Part shown: positions 24,636 to 36,843 of the stretch, piece after piece
How the letters are laid out: each line of letters begins with the position of its first letter
Position numbering within the stretch: position 1 is the stretch's first letter
Source of the DNA: Suillus spraguei
Lineage: Eukaryota > Basidiomycota > Agaricomycetes > Boletales > Suillaceae
Assembly (NCBI GenBank): GCA_016800925.1
Contig: JABCPU010000030.1
Span: 1 to 64,000 of the forward strand
DNA length: 64,000 bases
Direction of reading: 5' to 3'
Notes under the pieces: model-generated
The model's database searches: none
Seen by the model: only the letters and a program-made list of their open reading frames with translations
What the model was told of the DNA's origin: nothing
Program-made: the position numbers and the translations under genes

Positions 24636-26707
24636 TCATTATCGTACACTAGTCAACTCCAGTCTCTCAGCAGCAAATTGTGAGGTGTCTTGACCTGGGT
24701 ATCGGTATTTGGCCGACACAGCTGCCCAGTACGTCGAAGCGATGATGCTGTAAGTACACGCGTAACCATCCAAAAGTATTATGCCAAACAGCTTTTCCTT
24801 ATAGTATGGGTGATGGAGATGAAAATATCTTGATCCATATGAAGGAGATAGATGATCCTGGGTCAGTCACCTCCCTTGTTGTCCACGTCCCTTTAACCGG
24901 GATCAACAGGCCTGCAGTGTACAGGGATTGGGAGGAATTGGTTTACCCATTGGGTGGTACATACTACTATAATAATAAAAAGGTGAATGCTAAGTGTACA
25001 TACCATATGCCTACTAAATGGACCTGTAGAACTCATACACATTGATGAATGTGAGGAATTATGAAGACCTATGAAGACTCGACAATTTTATCAATGCATC
25101 GCGAGCAGTGGCAAAGGAAGATAGGTGGGTCCTGGTTGTCTACCCGACAATTTTCATGGGAGAGGAAAAATTCCAATACTATTATGTGGTCCCTGACCAT
25201 CGTGTCATTGCTTGGCTGGAGGATCTGAATGGCAGCATCCTTTTCAGCGAATGTTACAAGCCAAGCCAATGGTGTCATAAGAGTATGTATATTCTCAATT
25301 GCTTTGTTTGGTGAACTTAATCATGCAGGACTCGAGCTCGAGGCACAGTATTGGTGAGTGGTTGATGAACGGTGTCGCGCTGAATAGAAACTAACTCAAT
25401 TCTAACGCTTCTTGCTACTCGACAGGAAACATTATGAATTCTTTCCCCACAGATTTCAGATGGACACATCACATGTGAGACGTCTGCGGAGAGAATTAGG
25501 CTGCTACCTTGGAGGTAAGTCATGCACCACAGCAACAACGACAGGAGTGATCTCAGTCATGAACAGAAGCGACTACCTTGAGTCAATCTACTGCTGCTTC
25601 GATGTTCTGGTCTCTGGACCAAATGCATCAGATTGTTGCACAACTATCTAGTGTTGGTCTGTATGTTTCTCTTGTAGTGCAGTGCATCTTGATGGCCAAG
25701 AAACAGAAGATCTCGCAGAAAATGGGCTCATTGAGGAGAGTAGCGTCGTATTTTGCTGTACGTGCGTCTCTGAGAACCGAATAGTTCAAAGCTAATGCCT
25801 TTACTAGGCAGAATGTTGTATATGCTGTGTATGACACCACTCTATTGTACACTTGGTGTCACCGATTAATCAATCCACATAGGCTGCTCTCAATATCAGA
25901 ACCATCATAACCAACCCAAGGCTCATCTTATCCAAACGCATGCCATGGTGGAGAAGCTTAGAAAAAATAATTTTCTTTCTTCCATCAGCAATGTTGCGGC
26001 TTTGATACTGTGCATATTGATAACAATCGAACGCATCAGAAATATATCTATTGATGGTATTATAGACGGTGTAGAAGTCCGATGATTCATCAATGACCTT
26101 GGCAGTCAAGCCAGATATCACACTATCTTGGTAAGCCCGTGTCAGTATCACAGATAAGAACACCTTCATACTTTATCTGCTCTGACAGGCAGGCGTTTCG
26201 ATGGTTATGGATATCGTGATCCTGGCCATTCCGGGTTCAGGCATGTCAGCAACTGCACAAACACTGTGCTCTTGCTCCTTACTTTTAGGTACCGGCTGCA
26301 TTTTTGCAGGAATGATGGTACAATACTTTGTCAAGAAGATGAGGTCCCTTGACTTCGCGGTTCGGTTCACTTCATATTTATGCAACCTCAAACTGAAATT
26401 GAGCACTAAACAGGCATATTACCTACAAAAGAAGAAGATTATGTTTGTCATTATTACAAGCATGCCAATTTTTTTTTGTGTACTGGGGTGAGTAGACTTT
26501 TTCGTTTATGATGTCTCTGTTAATACAACTGCTGTCAGCATGACAAGTACCATTCTCGGATTTCTCGCAGGTATCATCACAGACTTCAAACCATCTGTGC
26601 TTATGATAGTTTCATTGTTTGTCACACTCGGAGTTGTGATGGGTCTCTTACTTGTATTGGTGGTTGCCAGCTATGGTCCAGGCTTGGCTCGGATGCGACC
26701 GCAGTAA
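24636..26707 (+). pseudogene. WW-domain protein with C-terminal membrane segments, one or more nonsense codons
   Basis: Resembles an Agaricomycete family with an N-terminal WW-like module and a hydrophobic C-terminus. Order: degraded leader exon (about 24680-24750, GTG instead of ATG, plus TGA); exon 24806-24981 (MGDGDENIL to WEELVYPLGGTYYYNNKK, the WW-like part); intron 24982-25027; YTLMNVRNYEDL, then TGA at 25072-25074, then RLDNFINASRAVAKEDRWVL; WLEDLNGSILFSE; intron; LELEAQYW; intron; KHYEFFPHRFQMD; QSTAASMFWSLDQM (25580-25630). Hydrophobic segments at 26215-26330, 26440-26490 and 26600-26690 end in LARMRPQ and TAA at about 26707. The TGA replaces the first Arg expected in DLRRLD (CGA to TGA). 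Membrane placement is inferred from hydrophobicity. Its 5' end is duplicated at 14660-14905. Confidence 0.6.
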
Positions 26708-27125
26708 TGTCTGCATCACTGAATCTGAAGAACTGAAGAGGCTCAAACCAAGAACGGGGCAAGGACTAGGTAGAGTAGTAGTCAGGAAATGTATGTATAA
26801 TCATGAATAAGAGAGGCCACCGCCTTAGTATTGGGTCAAAAGACTGAGGGAGGAGCTTTTTTTCCAAAAAAAGATCCTATTCATTGTCCTTCGGGGTTGA
26901 AGACCCTATGTTGGACATGGCCCTATACACAGGGGGCTTACTCCTGCTTTTTTTTAATAATAAAAATCCAATTAAGGTCCATTGAGGTAATGTACCCTAT
27001 GTCGGACACTACTAGCTAGTCTTACACCTGCCCCTACGATATCTCAAGATTCGTGAATGCCCATGAGGGTGACCCAATTGTGAGAATACGGCTGAGTTGT
27101 TTCGTGGGAGAATTTTACAAGACCT

Positions 27126-27810
27126 CTTGTCAGAACCTTCCTAGTAAGGTAAGTGTTTCCATTGGCCTCCGAACACCCTGTACGGCCATTCTAATGTGTC
27201 ATGTAGATTTATTACCGCCGCCAGTGGGTTATATTGTGTTTTTACCGGACTTCATTCAAATCGGTCATCTTCCTGTGTCTGTTGCTTGACCTTGAGTTGG
27301 ATTCTTTTCTCGTTTCTTCTTTGATCACTCGGTCAGTCGGTCATTTGGGCCCAAGTCCGCATTTTGCTCAAATTCAGTGATTCATTGCCATGCGCTCACT
27401 ACCGATGTCGAGTTTGAGGTTGCGCGTGGTCTCGATATTGTGCTTGGGATGAACTAGATTGCTGTGTGGTCACTATTTTATGGGAAGACGAGGCTCCCGT
27501 CTCCAATCCTCTATGTCTGGCCTTCAAGGTGTCTCATTGTCCCCTCAGGTTTGAAACCTGCCGAGTTTTTTTTCTGTCGCAACGCACCTTGATATTCACT
27601 CATGGATTATTTCTTTAGCAGTTCAACATAACTGGTCTTATGCAGGTGGTTGCCACAACGGAATCAAAATCTGTTTCTCTTGGACTACGCAGGTCAAAAC
27701 TTGCTGACGACGAGATTTTTCTCCATCAGAATGCACCTTGATATTCACTCATGGATTATTTCTTTAGAAGTTCACCATGACTGGCCTTAGACAGGTGGTT
27801 GCCACAATAG
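27126..27810 (+). repeat. Dispersed repeat, copy B
   Basis: Diverged copy of 5566-6590 in the same orientation: same CTTGTCAGAACC start, same intron-like GTAAGTG to ATGTAG stretch, same EFEVARGLD coding-like segment, then two about 140-bp units (CACTCATGGATTATTTCTTTAG). Shorter than copy A because it lacks part of the tandem region. Several indels break the frame. Confidence 0.7.
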
Positions 27811-27814
27811 TTCG

Positions 27815-30800
27815 CTCATTCGAAGGTTCAACATTTTCGTCATATATGTGAAGCCCCTCCTCGTTACCTACACCTTCTCCTACGTAGATCGTGACTTAGT
27901 AGCTCCAGATAATTTTGTCAGGTGAAATTAACACCTGCTTTCATGAGAATCATATTAGGAGTGTGATGCTCTCTATCAGATGTAATTAACATTATGAGTC
28001 TCACAAATTTCATTTGCAATTGTACTATGGTTCGTTCTGGGTTAGGGTGGCGCCTGCTGAGCTGAGCCAAAACACATGCTGAGTGATCTCTCCCGGTTCC
28101 CCATTGAATTCATAACAGACAAGGATGCCCAGTAGAAAGGCATAAATGAGGTCTTCCGAAGACTGAGAAGTCTGATTAAGAGACTCTACTAGCTATGGGT
28201 TCCTGCCAGAGGCCTCGTAAGTGTTCTTGGAATCGAACTGAAAACTCACCATTGGAGAAGTTCTTTCAAGTTCTAACTTCTCGGTGCTGGTTTTAGCCAC
28301 ATTGTCGACGAAGTGTCTTTTGGTGGTATGTACTATGAAAATATGACTCGGAAGTAGTAAAGTAACAAAGCATGTGATACAGACACATCTTCTAATGTAA
28401 GCTTCATCTCAGATTTCCCACTCAACATAAGGCCGTTCTAGGTAATATAAATGGTATTTCTTAGGCATTTTACCCCGCACATACGAACTAATGCGACTGA
28501 ATGTGAGAGAAAATTATGATCAGTAAATATAGGCTAAAGATGATAGTAATGTATGTATATGCCATCCAAGTTAGACAAAGGCTCAGAGTTGTTGACCACA
28601 TAAAATCCATGTGGGCTTGCAGAATTGCAAACCCTGCACCGAACACTATTATTATGAAGGTCATAACTAGACAGACAGCATAACAATTGCTGGCAGAGCG
28701 TGAGGTAATCAGCAATATCATTTCTACGGACTCGTGACTTTAGTCTCCATGAGTACTAGTGTGCCATTGCTGTGCTGCAGGCACAAATTTTTGTTTGTTT
28801 GTTACCAACCAAATAAAATGAAAGACATAAAACAAACACCATCTTTATGTAAATCCCCATCCAAGCTTCACAATATCTGCGTCTGCTGTCCGCTTTCCAG
28901 CCACCTCGGCCGCTTCGGGTGACCATTCGCACTATTATGCTCTCCATGCTACCGTTGAGCTCTTCACCGCTTCCAGCCACAAAATTTATTCCTAACCGGA
29001 ATAGATTCTAATCCTAATAGCCTCGTCCGTAGGGGAGAACAAACCTCTACTTGCATGGACCACAAACACTGAACAGCGACAGTGTCTTAGTGTGGTTAGG
29101 GCCGGGTTTCAATGGTGATTTTCCATGTGCGCCTTGGCGTACACTCTGGGCCACATACAGATCTTATAGATTAATCTGCCCAGTGTCGCTCTTGGAATGC
29201 TTGTAATCCTGTCCTGCCAATAGTAGGCCTTGACCTTTCACCTTATGTGGTTCACATTTCTAAGCAAGTCAACGCATGTATCCCTTCCAGCGGAGTCTTT
29301 GACTCTAATACCAGCATCTTTTGGCATGTTTGCCCGCCACGAGCGGTGCTGCTTTCTTAGTTGTCCTTCTTTGGACCGAGAAAGTGTGCATAGTAGGCTC
29401 AAAGCGCGAACTAGCATAGCAAACACCTTGGCTTCGTGGTGATCTGTGATGTGGAACATGGTTTGGATTGCACTTGGTTGTGAATGTGGTACGCACAGGA
29501 AAGCACTACTAATGACTGCTTTGGTTAGAGTGTTGCGGATGCAGTTTTTTCTGTCCCTGCTGTGTTGGCTCCCCTACCCTACATGTCAGAGGCATGCTAC
29601 AGAGTTCCTGTGTGCAATTAGCTTTGTCCCATGCTCGCATGCCTTTTCGGAATCCCCTGCGATGAGACTGACCGCCCTCAGGTCACGTTGGAGGATATTT
29701 GCTCGAAGCTGGTAGCCAAGACTGGATCTGTCGAATGTGTTTCTGCTTTTTCATTCATCCTTCAATCAACTAGTCTGTTCTCTCATAGCAATGTGTGGCC
29801 CAGCGCCATGAACTACTCGGGATCCCTATTGGCAGGTTCAGCTGGTCGATACCGTCTTATTTTGTCCTTCGGTCATGGTTTGGCTCATATCGCTAAAGTT
29901 TACCGTCAGCCCGCTGCATCACCTTTTCCTATGGGAAGGGTGACAGAGATTTGTTCTTGAGGTCAGTGGTGATGGGACGGCTGGAGCATCATGTCCACTT
30001 CCCAGGTGACAGGATTAACGCACAGGATGGGGTAGATCTAGAAGGGTCATGTTCATGACGGGTGAAGGGCTCACGAAGCTGTGGTTGCCTTGGTCTACTG
30101 TGACTGGTACGCGAACAAGGAGGTGATCAGAAAGTTGCTAGTTAGTGCATTCCAGACTATGAGCGATGGCAGGGCAGTAAAATGCCTCCAAGGGCTGGGA
30201 GATGACGAACATCATGTCATGGGCATGGGGTGGATGAATATCGTGTGAGTGTGGATGGATGGTCTGAGTTGTGTGAACAATGATGATGGTCTGAGTTGTG
30301 CAAACGACGAGGATAGTCAGAGTTGTGGGATGATAAGGATAGTCCAATGGAGCGGTGATGAGGCGAATGCACGGATGCCACCCTTGCTTGTGCAGAGTGC
30401 ATTTGGGATTGGTCCATAGCGGGGGAAGCATTTGGCTTCGAAAGTGGGTTGCAGCCTCCTTCACAGGACTCCAGGGGCAGAGAAGGATTATGAAATCCAC
30501 CAATTTTTCACATCTTACCATCTTTGTGACGGTCACTATTATTTATTTGCGGTGCTTACTGTGCCCAGCTCTTGGCCTGGCTCAACCGTTCGCCATGATC
30601 AATGCTATTCTGAGTTCAACAAGCTCAGCTACCATATATTTACCTCTTTACTCCTTGCGTGTTGCTCTTCACTATGTGTGCTTCCTTCAAGTTGTCTCCA
30701 TGTCTTAGTAAATGCTGTCCTCCTCGTATGATCAACCAGAGTCGGGAAATCCTCTTTTTCAAAACTCTGTACGTTACTGGTAGAGGCTGCTGCATTTATA

Positions 30801-31230
30801 TTGAATATCTTTGGCGAGCTACGAGCATATTATCACCTGTACACTTGAAGGGAGTCTGGAGGACGTCACAATAATTTTGCTTACCACTTGAACTGGCGGA
30901 AATATTTTCGATTAGGACAATTTGGAGGCATACTCTTTCGACTGCAAGAAGCAACGTTCACTGATCTGTGATCTGTACTGCAACCTCTTGACTGGTTTGT
31001 CAAATAAATCTAGTTTCCGCAGTGATTACATATGCGTTCATCACTTTTCATCACTTCAGTTTTTAGTTTTTTGGAGGCTATGCTACCTTTTGCCACGTCA
31101 TACTGCTAGTCAATAATTGCAGTTGGTTCCTCAACATATCGAGGGACCTTTTTTTGGCTATACCGGCATGTGTATGCCTCTCTGAATCGTGCGAGGCTCA
31201 TTAGCCTGAAATAAACCCATTGAGCTGACT
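27815..31230. other. Unassigned DNA
   Basis: Short frames only. A 77-residue, very hydrophobic minus-strand frame (28488-28721) and a 109-residue plus-strand frame (29631-29960) have no recognisable domain. A small tandem repeat is listed separately. Confidence 0.3.
30258..30345. repeat. Short tandem repeat, about 27-30 bp unit, 3-4 copies
   Basis: Units built on GATGGTCTGAGTTGTG follow each other with substitutions, the last ones reading GATAGTCAGAGTTGTG. A local minisatellite with no sign of function. Confidence 0.6.
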
Positions 31231-31234
31231 CAGC

Positions 31235-31900
31235 TAGTTCGAGTTTCCCATTTTCACATCTTGTTGGAAGCTAGGTATCTCCTTGCAGCTCTCCACTTCA
31301 TTGAAAATTTGATTGAGCTTCTGCTCGATTTTTAGGGCATGACTGTCTACTCTGGAGTCAAGGATCTCCTTGCTCTTCGCCTTACTGAACGATTGTTTGA
31401 GCTTCTGCTTGAGATCCAAGTTTTAGAGCATGACCATCTGGTCTATAGCTGAAAGCCTCCTTGCGTCTATCTGGTCTGGAGCTGAGGATCTCCTCGCTCA
31501 CTACTCTCTGCCTCAGTGTGCAATTCTTTGGGCTTCTGCTTTAGATCCATTTTGGGGCACAACCATCTGATTTGGAGCTGATGGTCTCCTCGCTCTCTGC
31601 CTGATCAAATAATTATTCGAGCTTCTACTCTGGGTCTAATTTTCACGGCAAGACCAGTTTTCTCACCCTCCCCTTCAACAATTCTTAGCACTGAGGCAAG
31701 ACTACATGCTGGCAGCAACATAAATCACACGTAACCTGCATCCGGCGTTGTGCGGCAATGTCATGATGTCGTGCTGAGGATCTCTTAGACTATTTCTGTG
31801 TACAAAAAATTGCATCTTATCATATAGTGCCTAGCTCATTGGGGCTTTATGAGGCCGAGTTTCAAAACAGTTCACACTGCAAGATTGAATTCATTGAAAT
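31235..31900 (-). repeat. Repeat module 3: inverted array of the about 31-aa coding-like unit plus flank
   Basis: The minus strand carries the best-preserved coding version: 31234-31419 encodes two open units (LKQKLKQSFSKAKSKEILDS, then IEQKLNQIFNEVESCKEI). More units extend to about 31630. The flank to about 31880 includes GAGGCCGAGTTTCAAAAC, the inverted counterpart of 14960-15000. Opposite orientation to modules 1 and 2. Confidence 0.7.
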
Positions 31901-31904
31901 GCAA

Positions 31905-33355
31905 TGCGGTATCATTGATATTATGTGCTAAACGTTGAACAATGGTAGCTTTTGTGGGCTGATTACGCCTTCTAGTACTCGCCAAAAAATGTAAAGGCAG
32001 GAAAATATTTTCAGCTTGTTTAGCGTCAGCATTGACGTGAATAATCACACGAGGAAGAGATTAATAGACCGATGGTTACCAGTGCCTATGCATGGAATAG
32101 GGTTTAGTTAAAAATCCCAGTCAGTAAGAACTCGCTAATGCACAACAGAACAATGGTGGTGTCTGGGGACTAAATGACTGCAACAATTTTAGAATGCTAA
32201 CTACCGAATGGAATGGTCGAATCGAGATACACCCGACTCTGAAAGTTCGTAATCAGTCAGTCAAGGTGATGTCAATTCTGTTGCTTACCATGATGAGTAA
32301 TGATACATACAAGTGCTTCGCAGAACACTCCATCATAAGGAAGACTGGCTCAAGAGGTGGATAAACTTCAAGCACAGATCTATCTGATGTTGATGCTAGG
32401 TGGTTAGATTTTGAAGATGGAGTTAAGCAAAAATGTGCTTTTTCTGTCTTCCGACTCACTCAAGTTATTTTGCGAATTCACAGTCCAATTCGTGAATGTA
32501 TGCCTGATAATTAAGGTGATAAGTGTGCGTATGGGATAAATATAGATGTATATGTACTACTGTGCCGAATATGATGGAGCCAGCAAATGTATATATGGTA
32601 GGATAAGGCTGAGAGTTATGACAAGGGTGTCACCGAGAGCTTTCTTGGAGGCCTTGGAATCTAAGCAGGTAGTATCAAATGACAGAGAGTGCGATGAGTG
32701 GGACCTGAGCAGAACGAGATAGTGTAATACTTGACAATTGTCGAAGCACTGGTAGCTAGGTGGCTAAATATTGGTGTTAGTATTAGAGTTATCGATGTCT
32801 TTACTGTAAGGCCGATGGATCACTAAGGACAGAGATCAAACTATATAGTTGTCAATTGCTGGGGACCCCTCCAGCGCAAAAAGTTCCGGTCGTCACTATA
32901 CAACATCTATCAGGGAAGACTGCGACCCTAAATACATCAATATGGTGACCTTTAAGCATTTGACTAGCCGTGGTGATTCGAATAGTAGAGGTCGCAAGCA
33001 TGTGATGCATGGGTTGTTAATTTGTTTAGTTCCGAGTCATGAACCAATCTCAACACTCACCTGCGAACCTTCTTTTTATTATATGAAGTGCATGCACTTG
33101 CCAACGGATTTTGCGTCTGTTCTTTGTCCTCAAAAAACATGGTGTATAAGGGAAAGCTCACACCCCCTCAAGTATACAATTGCTATTATGATCTCAATCA
33201 CGTCCTGTATCGTTCGCATTTTACTGTGGTGCATTCTCGATTCCCGACAGATCCATTTCCTTCTTTGGATCGAAGTCAGCCAATGAGATGGGCTGCTCAT
33301 AACAGTTAGTTATCCGCACCTGACGATGCCAGGTAAGCCTGATGTGGAATCCTTA
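31905..33355. other. No gene recognised
   Basis: Several weak frames, including 145 codons at 32849-33286; one overlapping frame (33088-33309) reads protein-like (YDLNHVLYRSHFTVVHSRFP) and may be an exon of the remnant that follows. Confidence 0.25.
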
Positions 33356-33356
33356 G

Positions 33357-34227
33357 ATGAGATCGACACACAGTGTGCAGCAACAAGAGCTGGATTCGAG
33401 CTCAAAAAGGCGTACTCATTTCAGCAATCAACTCGACTTGCTCTATCCCATCATCGAGACCGGCGGATCTTACCCTGCTGTATTTGACAACGTGCTTGAG
33501 TTGTTCATTGTCGTCGATAGTGTTGTCATGTTACCCAAAGCCTGGGAAGGCAACGAGAGCATGTATGCACAGAAACACATGTTCCATAGTTTGGCTGCTT
33601 GTATTCAGGAGCTTTGGTATGGTCCTGCCCTGTTCACCTTCAGTGATGGTCAGTACTGTGGTACGAACCTTGATCAAAATAATTCAGAAGGGACGTTTGA
33701 AGCCTGGTCAGAAGTTGTTGATTGACACGCTAGAAGGAAGGATCATCGATAACAAGGAGTTGAAGTGCAACACTGGCGCTAAGCAGAATTCTGTTTTGTA
33801 GGTCAACAGCCATGACCTTCATGTCCCTAATATCATGAAGCGCATCATCTGTAGGAACACTTTTCTTGACACAGTCATTGACGATTCATATCTAAGCAGT
33901 GACCCTGAGCTCCTTGTGTCTGGCTTCATCGTACGGGAACTTGACCTCTTAGTGCTACCTATGGTAGATATAGGCAAGGAACCTTGGGTTCATCACCACC
34001 TAATACAGCAGAAGCAGCATACCAAAGTCACACGGAGGGTCTGTAAGTTGGATGGATATATCTATCGAGTTTCTTTCTTGCTAATCAGTATTCACAGTAC
34101 CAAGGGCGAGAAGACTGTGGAGGAGAACCACAGCCTTGTTACGTTGCACCATGCCCTAGAGGCCCGCAGCTATCATAAAAAGAGCAGTACCCATCTTGAC
34201 TTTTTACATGTTGATGCCCAGCACTAA
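33357..34227 (+). pseudogene. Spliced or frameshifted remnant of unknown protein
   Basis: Alternating frames keep protein-like content: DTQCAATRAGFELKKAYSFQ (33365-33425), DLLYPIIETGG to FIVVDSVVMLP (33438-33540), LAACIQELWYGPALFTFSDG (33595-33650), LKPGQKLLIDTLEGRIIDN (33700-33750), then 33835-34227 (MKRIICRNTFLDTVIDDSY). Frame changes at about 33430 and 33690 lack good splice sites, suggesting decay. No domain recognised. Confidence 0.35.
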
Positions 34228-35466
34228 AAGATTAAGACCCAGAACGGTAAAAGGACAAGCAGTTTCCAATGTTCGCTCAAAAACAAACTGGTCAACTTGG
34301 TCAACCGAAACATCAGCAGAATCCTCTCCATTAGATATGCCAGAACAGTCCTCTAATAACACATCAGATATCTCGAGCGTTTCATCACTCACAAACATAG
34401 AAGAAGACGAGTGCACTAGTAATACCATCCCATTCCCAGAGCTAGAAATACCAGAGATAAACGTCCAGTTACCATCATTCAAATCACAACCATCACTACA
34501 CCGAATGAAAACAGATCCATTCCCATTCACTTCAGCAACACCAGACTATAACTTAGCCGAATTCTTCGCATCTGCACAGCCCAAACCAGAAATGGCTGTA
34601 GAAACACCACACATTTTCCACGGCAATGGGCACCCACTAGAAAATCCAGCCAACTTCTTGAAATCATTTAAACACGCAATGCGCCAACAAGCCATCACAA
34701 CCAGCAGTGACAAACTAGACACCTTCGGAGACTACCTTGGAACCAACTCACAAGCAGAGAGGTGGTTCAAGGCCCTCCCATCAACGGACAAGGCAGATTG
34801 GGCCACATTCATGGCAGCATTCGAAACACGTTGGCTGCCGGTTGTAGTTGCAGAAAAGACGAAAGTGGAGTATGAGAAAGAGCTACTGGAACATAAGCTA
34901 TGAGAGGAGAAAGTAGGAAAGAAGACAACGCTCTATGACAAAGAGTGCTGGACTCACATCGCTTGGGCAGTAAAAGCGCTGCAGATCACCACGGATGCAG
35001 GAATACAGCAAGGTACATTGATGATCTGGCAAGTACATAGCAACTTGCCAGACGTAGTAAAAGATCTGCTCAAGGATGAGGAGTACAACACATGGGCCGA
35101 TTTTTCAAAGGCAGTGACGGAGTTGAAAGGAAGTAGACTTGAGGAAAAACAGACCCAGCACCTCAAACAGCAACAGGAACTCAAAACATTACGCGCAGAC
35201 CTAGCCCGAGTCCAATCGCAAAACCCACAGCAGAACCCAATCACAGTGCTCGAGAGTTAGTTCAACAAAATATCACTCAACTCGCCAGCCCCACCAGTTG
35301 TACCATCCAACAATAACCAGTATGCCCGAGTACCAATGGTGTCCAACTCCCAGAGCGCGCAGACTACCTACATTCGCCAACCAGCCACAGTCCAACAGCC
35401 ACTCATGATCTCGAAAGACATGAGAGCTAAAATCAAACAGCTCATCAGCGCGATTTTAGCTGCTTA
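34214..35466 (+). pseudogene. LTR-retrotransposon Gag-like polyprotein fragment
   Basis: Gag-like protein starting MPSTKRLRPRTV at ATG 34214: a Ser/Pro-rich N-terminus, then the capsid-like core FHGNGHPLENPANFLKSF (34615-34670), FGDYLGTNSQAERWFKALP, WATFMAAFETRW, and a coiled region rich in Q and K (ELKGSRLEEKQTQ, 35120-35170). Three in-frame stops interrupt it: TGA at 34901, TAG at 35257 and TAA at 35464; each can arise by C to T from CGA, CAG or CAA. No zinc knuckle, protease or reverse transcriptase follows, so only gag is left. It is a different lineage from the gypsy gag at 51620. Confidence 0.75.
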
Positions 35467-35806
35467 AAGGTCGCCTTATAAGGAGGCATGAGAAACTCAA
35501 GGTGCGGAAGACATGTGGTTCAGCTGTTTTTATGGTTAAATTGGGAAGTGAGAGAGCGTTGAAGAGATCGGATAACCGTGTTTGGGGCATGTATCCTTTG
35601 ATGCGTAAATACTGAAGTCTAGCATGCACGAATGGTTCTAAGGCTTCTGTTTTTGATAACAGTGCGCAGATTGTTAATGATGAAAGGTTAGGAGCTAGCT
35701 GGAGTAAGTGGAGAACTGCATTTGACTGTTGAACGTCGATGGTGATATTTGTCAGGTGGGACCATACGGGATTGCACGAAGATATGAGGATGCGTTCACA
35801 GGGGCA

Positions 35807-36843
35807 ATGCCCAGTTTATGTATGTATCTTCTTTTTCTCTGGAGTTAAAGATCTAATTTGGCATCATATAGGCTCTTTGTTCAACAATGATGAGGAAGCT
35901 GAGGAAATGAATGTACTTTCTGAGATCGATGATGTCCCTTTGAAGAAAGGGAAACCAAAGTTGGCCATAGTACCGAAATCTAGCTCCTCAAAAAAGAAAG
36001 GGGGCAAATCTCAAGGTAAGGACTTAGTTACCAGAGAAACGCATTATTAAACCTATCAATATAGGCTCTGCAACTAAGAAACTGGCAGAAAAGTCCCTAG
36101 CTCCCCCAGCCTCTATCGTGCATAATGAGCAAAGCGACTCACCGATGCTGGACTTGCAGTTAAACTCTTCTGTAAGGCTTTAATATGGTTTGTTTCTTAT
36201 CCTAATCTGACGCTGTATTATAAGGATACTCAGGAGCTCCAAGGTCAAAATAACTTGGATTCAACGCCAGTGTTGCCTAGACCAAAGTCTCCACATGCTC
36301 CCAGTGTGATTTTAGATGCAGAACAGGGCAACATTAGGCAGTTTGAAACTCAGGTGAGCATGATGTTATACGCAAGTTAAAATATCATTATGATCATATC
36401 TTCTCTAAGGATACAATCTCTGATGATAGCTCAGGAGAATTTCTCCTGCCTAACTCCGAGGAAGTCAATGCATCCCAGAAATCCCAAGACTCTCCAATAA
36501 GTCCATCTCTTAAGCGTACAGCTGACTCTAGTCTAGAGAATCCATTATTAAAAGCCCCAAAGTTAACATCTAGAGATAATCATGACGTTTCCATGTTTCT
36601 GGCCAATATGCAGGAGCGCAGCATAGAAGTTGAGCAATTATATGCTTTCCTTAAGTTGCTACCTGGTGAGTTTAATTTTCTTTCATTTGTCATCCTATAA
36701 TAGGGAATCTTAATGTCTCTCATATTATAGATCCATCATCTGAGAATTCAAATAATTCATTGGAATCTTTTGTTCCAGGGCTGGGCAGAGCTAAAGAACT
36801 TTCAATGCCGGCTCCACTGAATTCTACTAGTAGCAGAAAGTAG
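35807..36843 (+). CDS. Orphan multi-exon gene with intact spliced frame, disordered acidic/Ser-rich protein
   Basis: Five exons join in one open frame across canonical introns: exons 35872-36015, 36065-36171, 36225-36353, 36410-36665 and 36731-36843, ending TAG; introns of 48-65 bp start GTAAGG, GTAAGG, GTGAGC and GTGAGT and end AAG or TAG. A tiny start exon (ATG at 35807, MP then 1 nt) with a 58-nt intron keeps phase, but the true first exon is less certain. The product (about 250 aa) is hydrophilic: a Lys/Ser run (PKSSSSKKKGGKS), many D/E-S clusters and a short helix (MQERSIEVEQLYAFLKLL). No domain is recognised. It sits directly after a dead gag and before decayed DNA, yet shows no nonsense codon. 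Confidence 0.6.

Noticed and set aside
24982..25027. Extending the WW exon straight through to the TGA at 25043
   Set aside because: GTGAATG...CTGTAG gives a proper intron and restores the frame to YTLMNVRNYEDL.
30138..30536. 132-codon minus-strand frame rich in His/Thr/Ser
   Set aside because: Its distinctive part is the short tandem repeat at 30258-30345.
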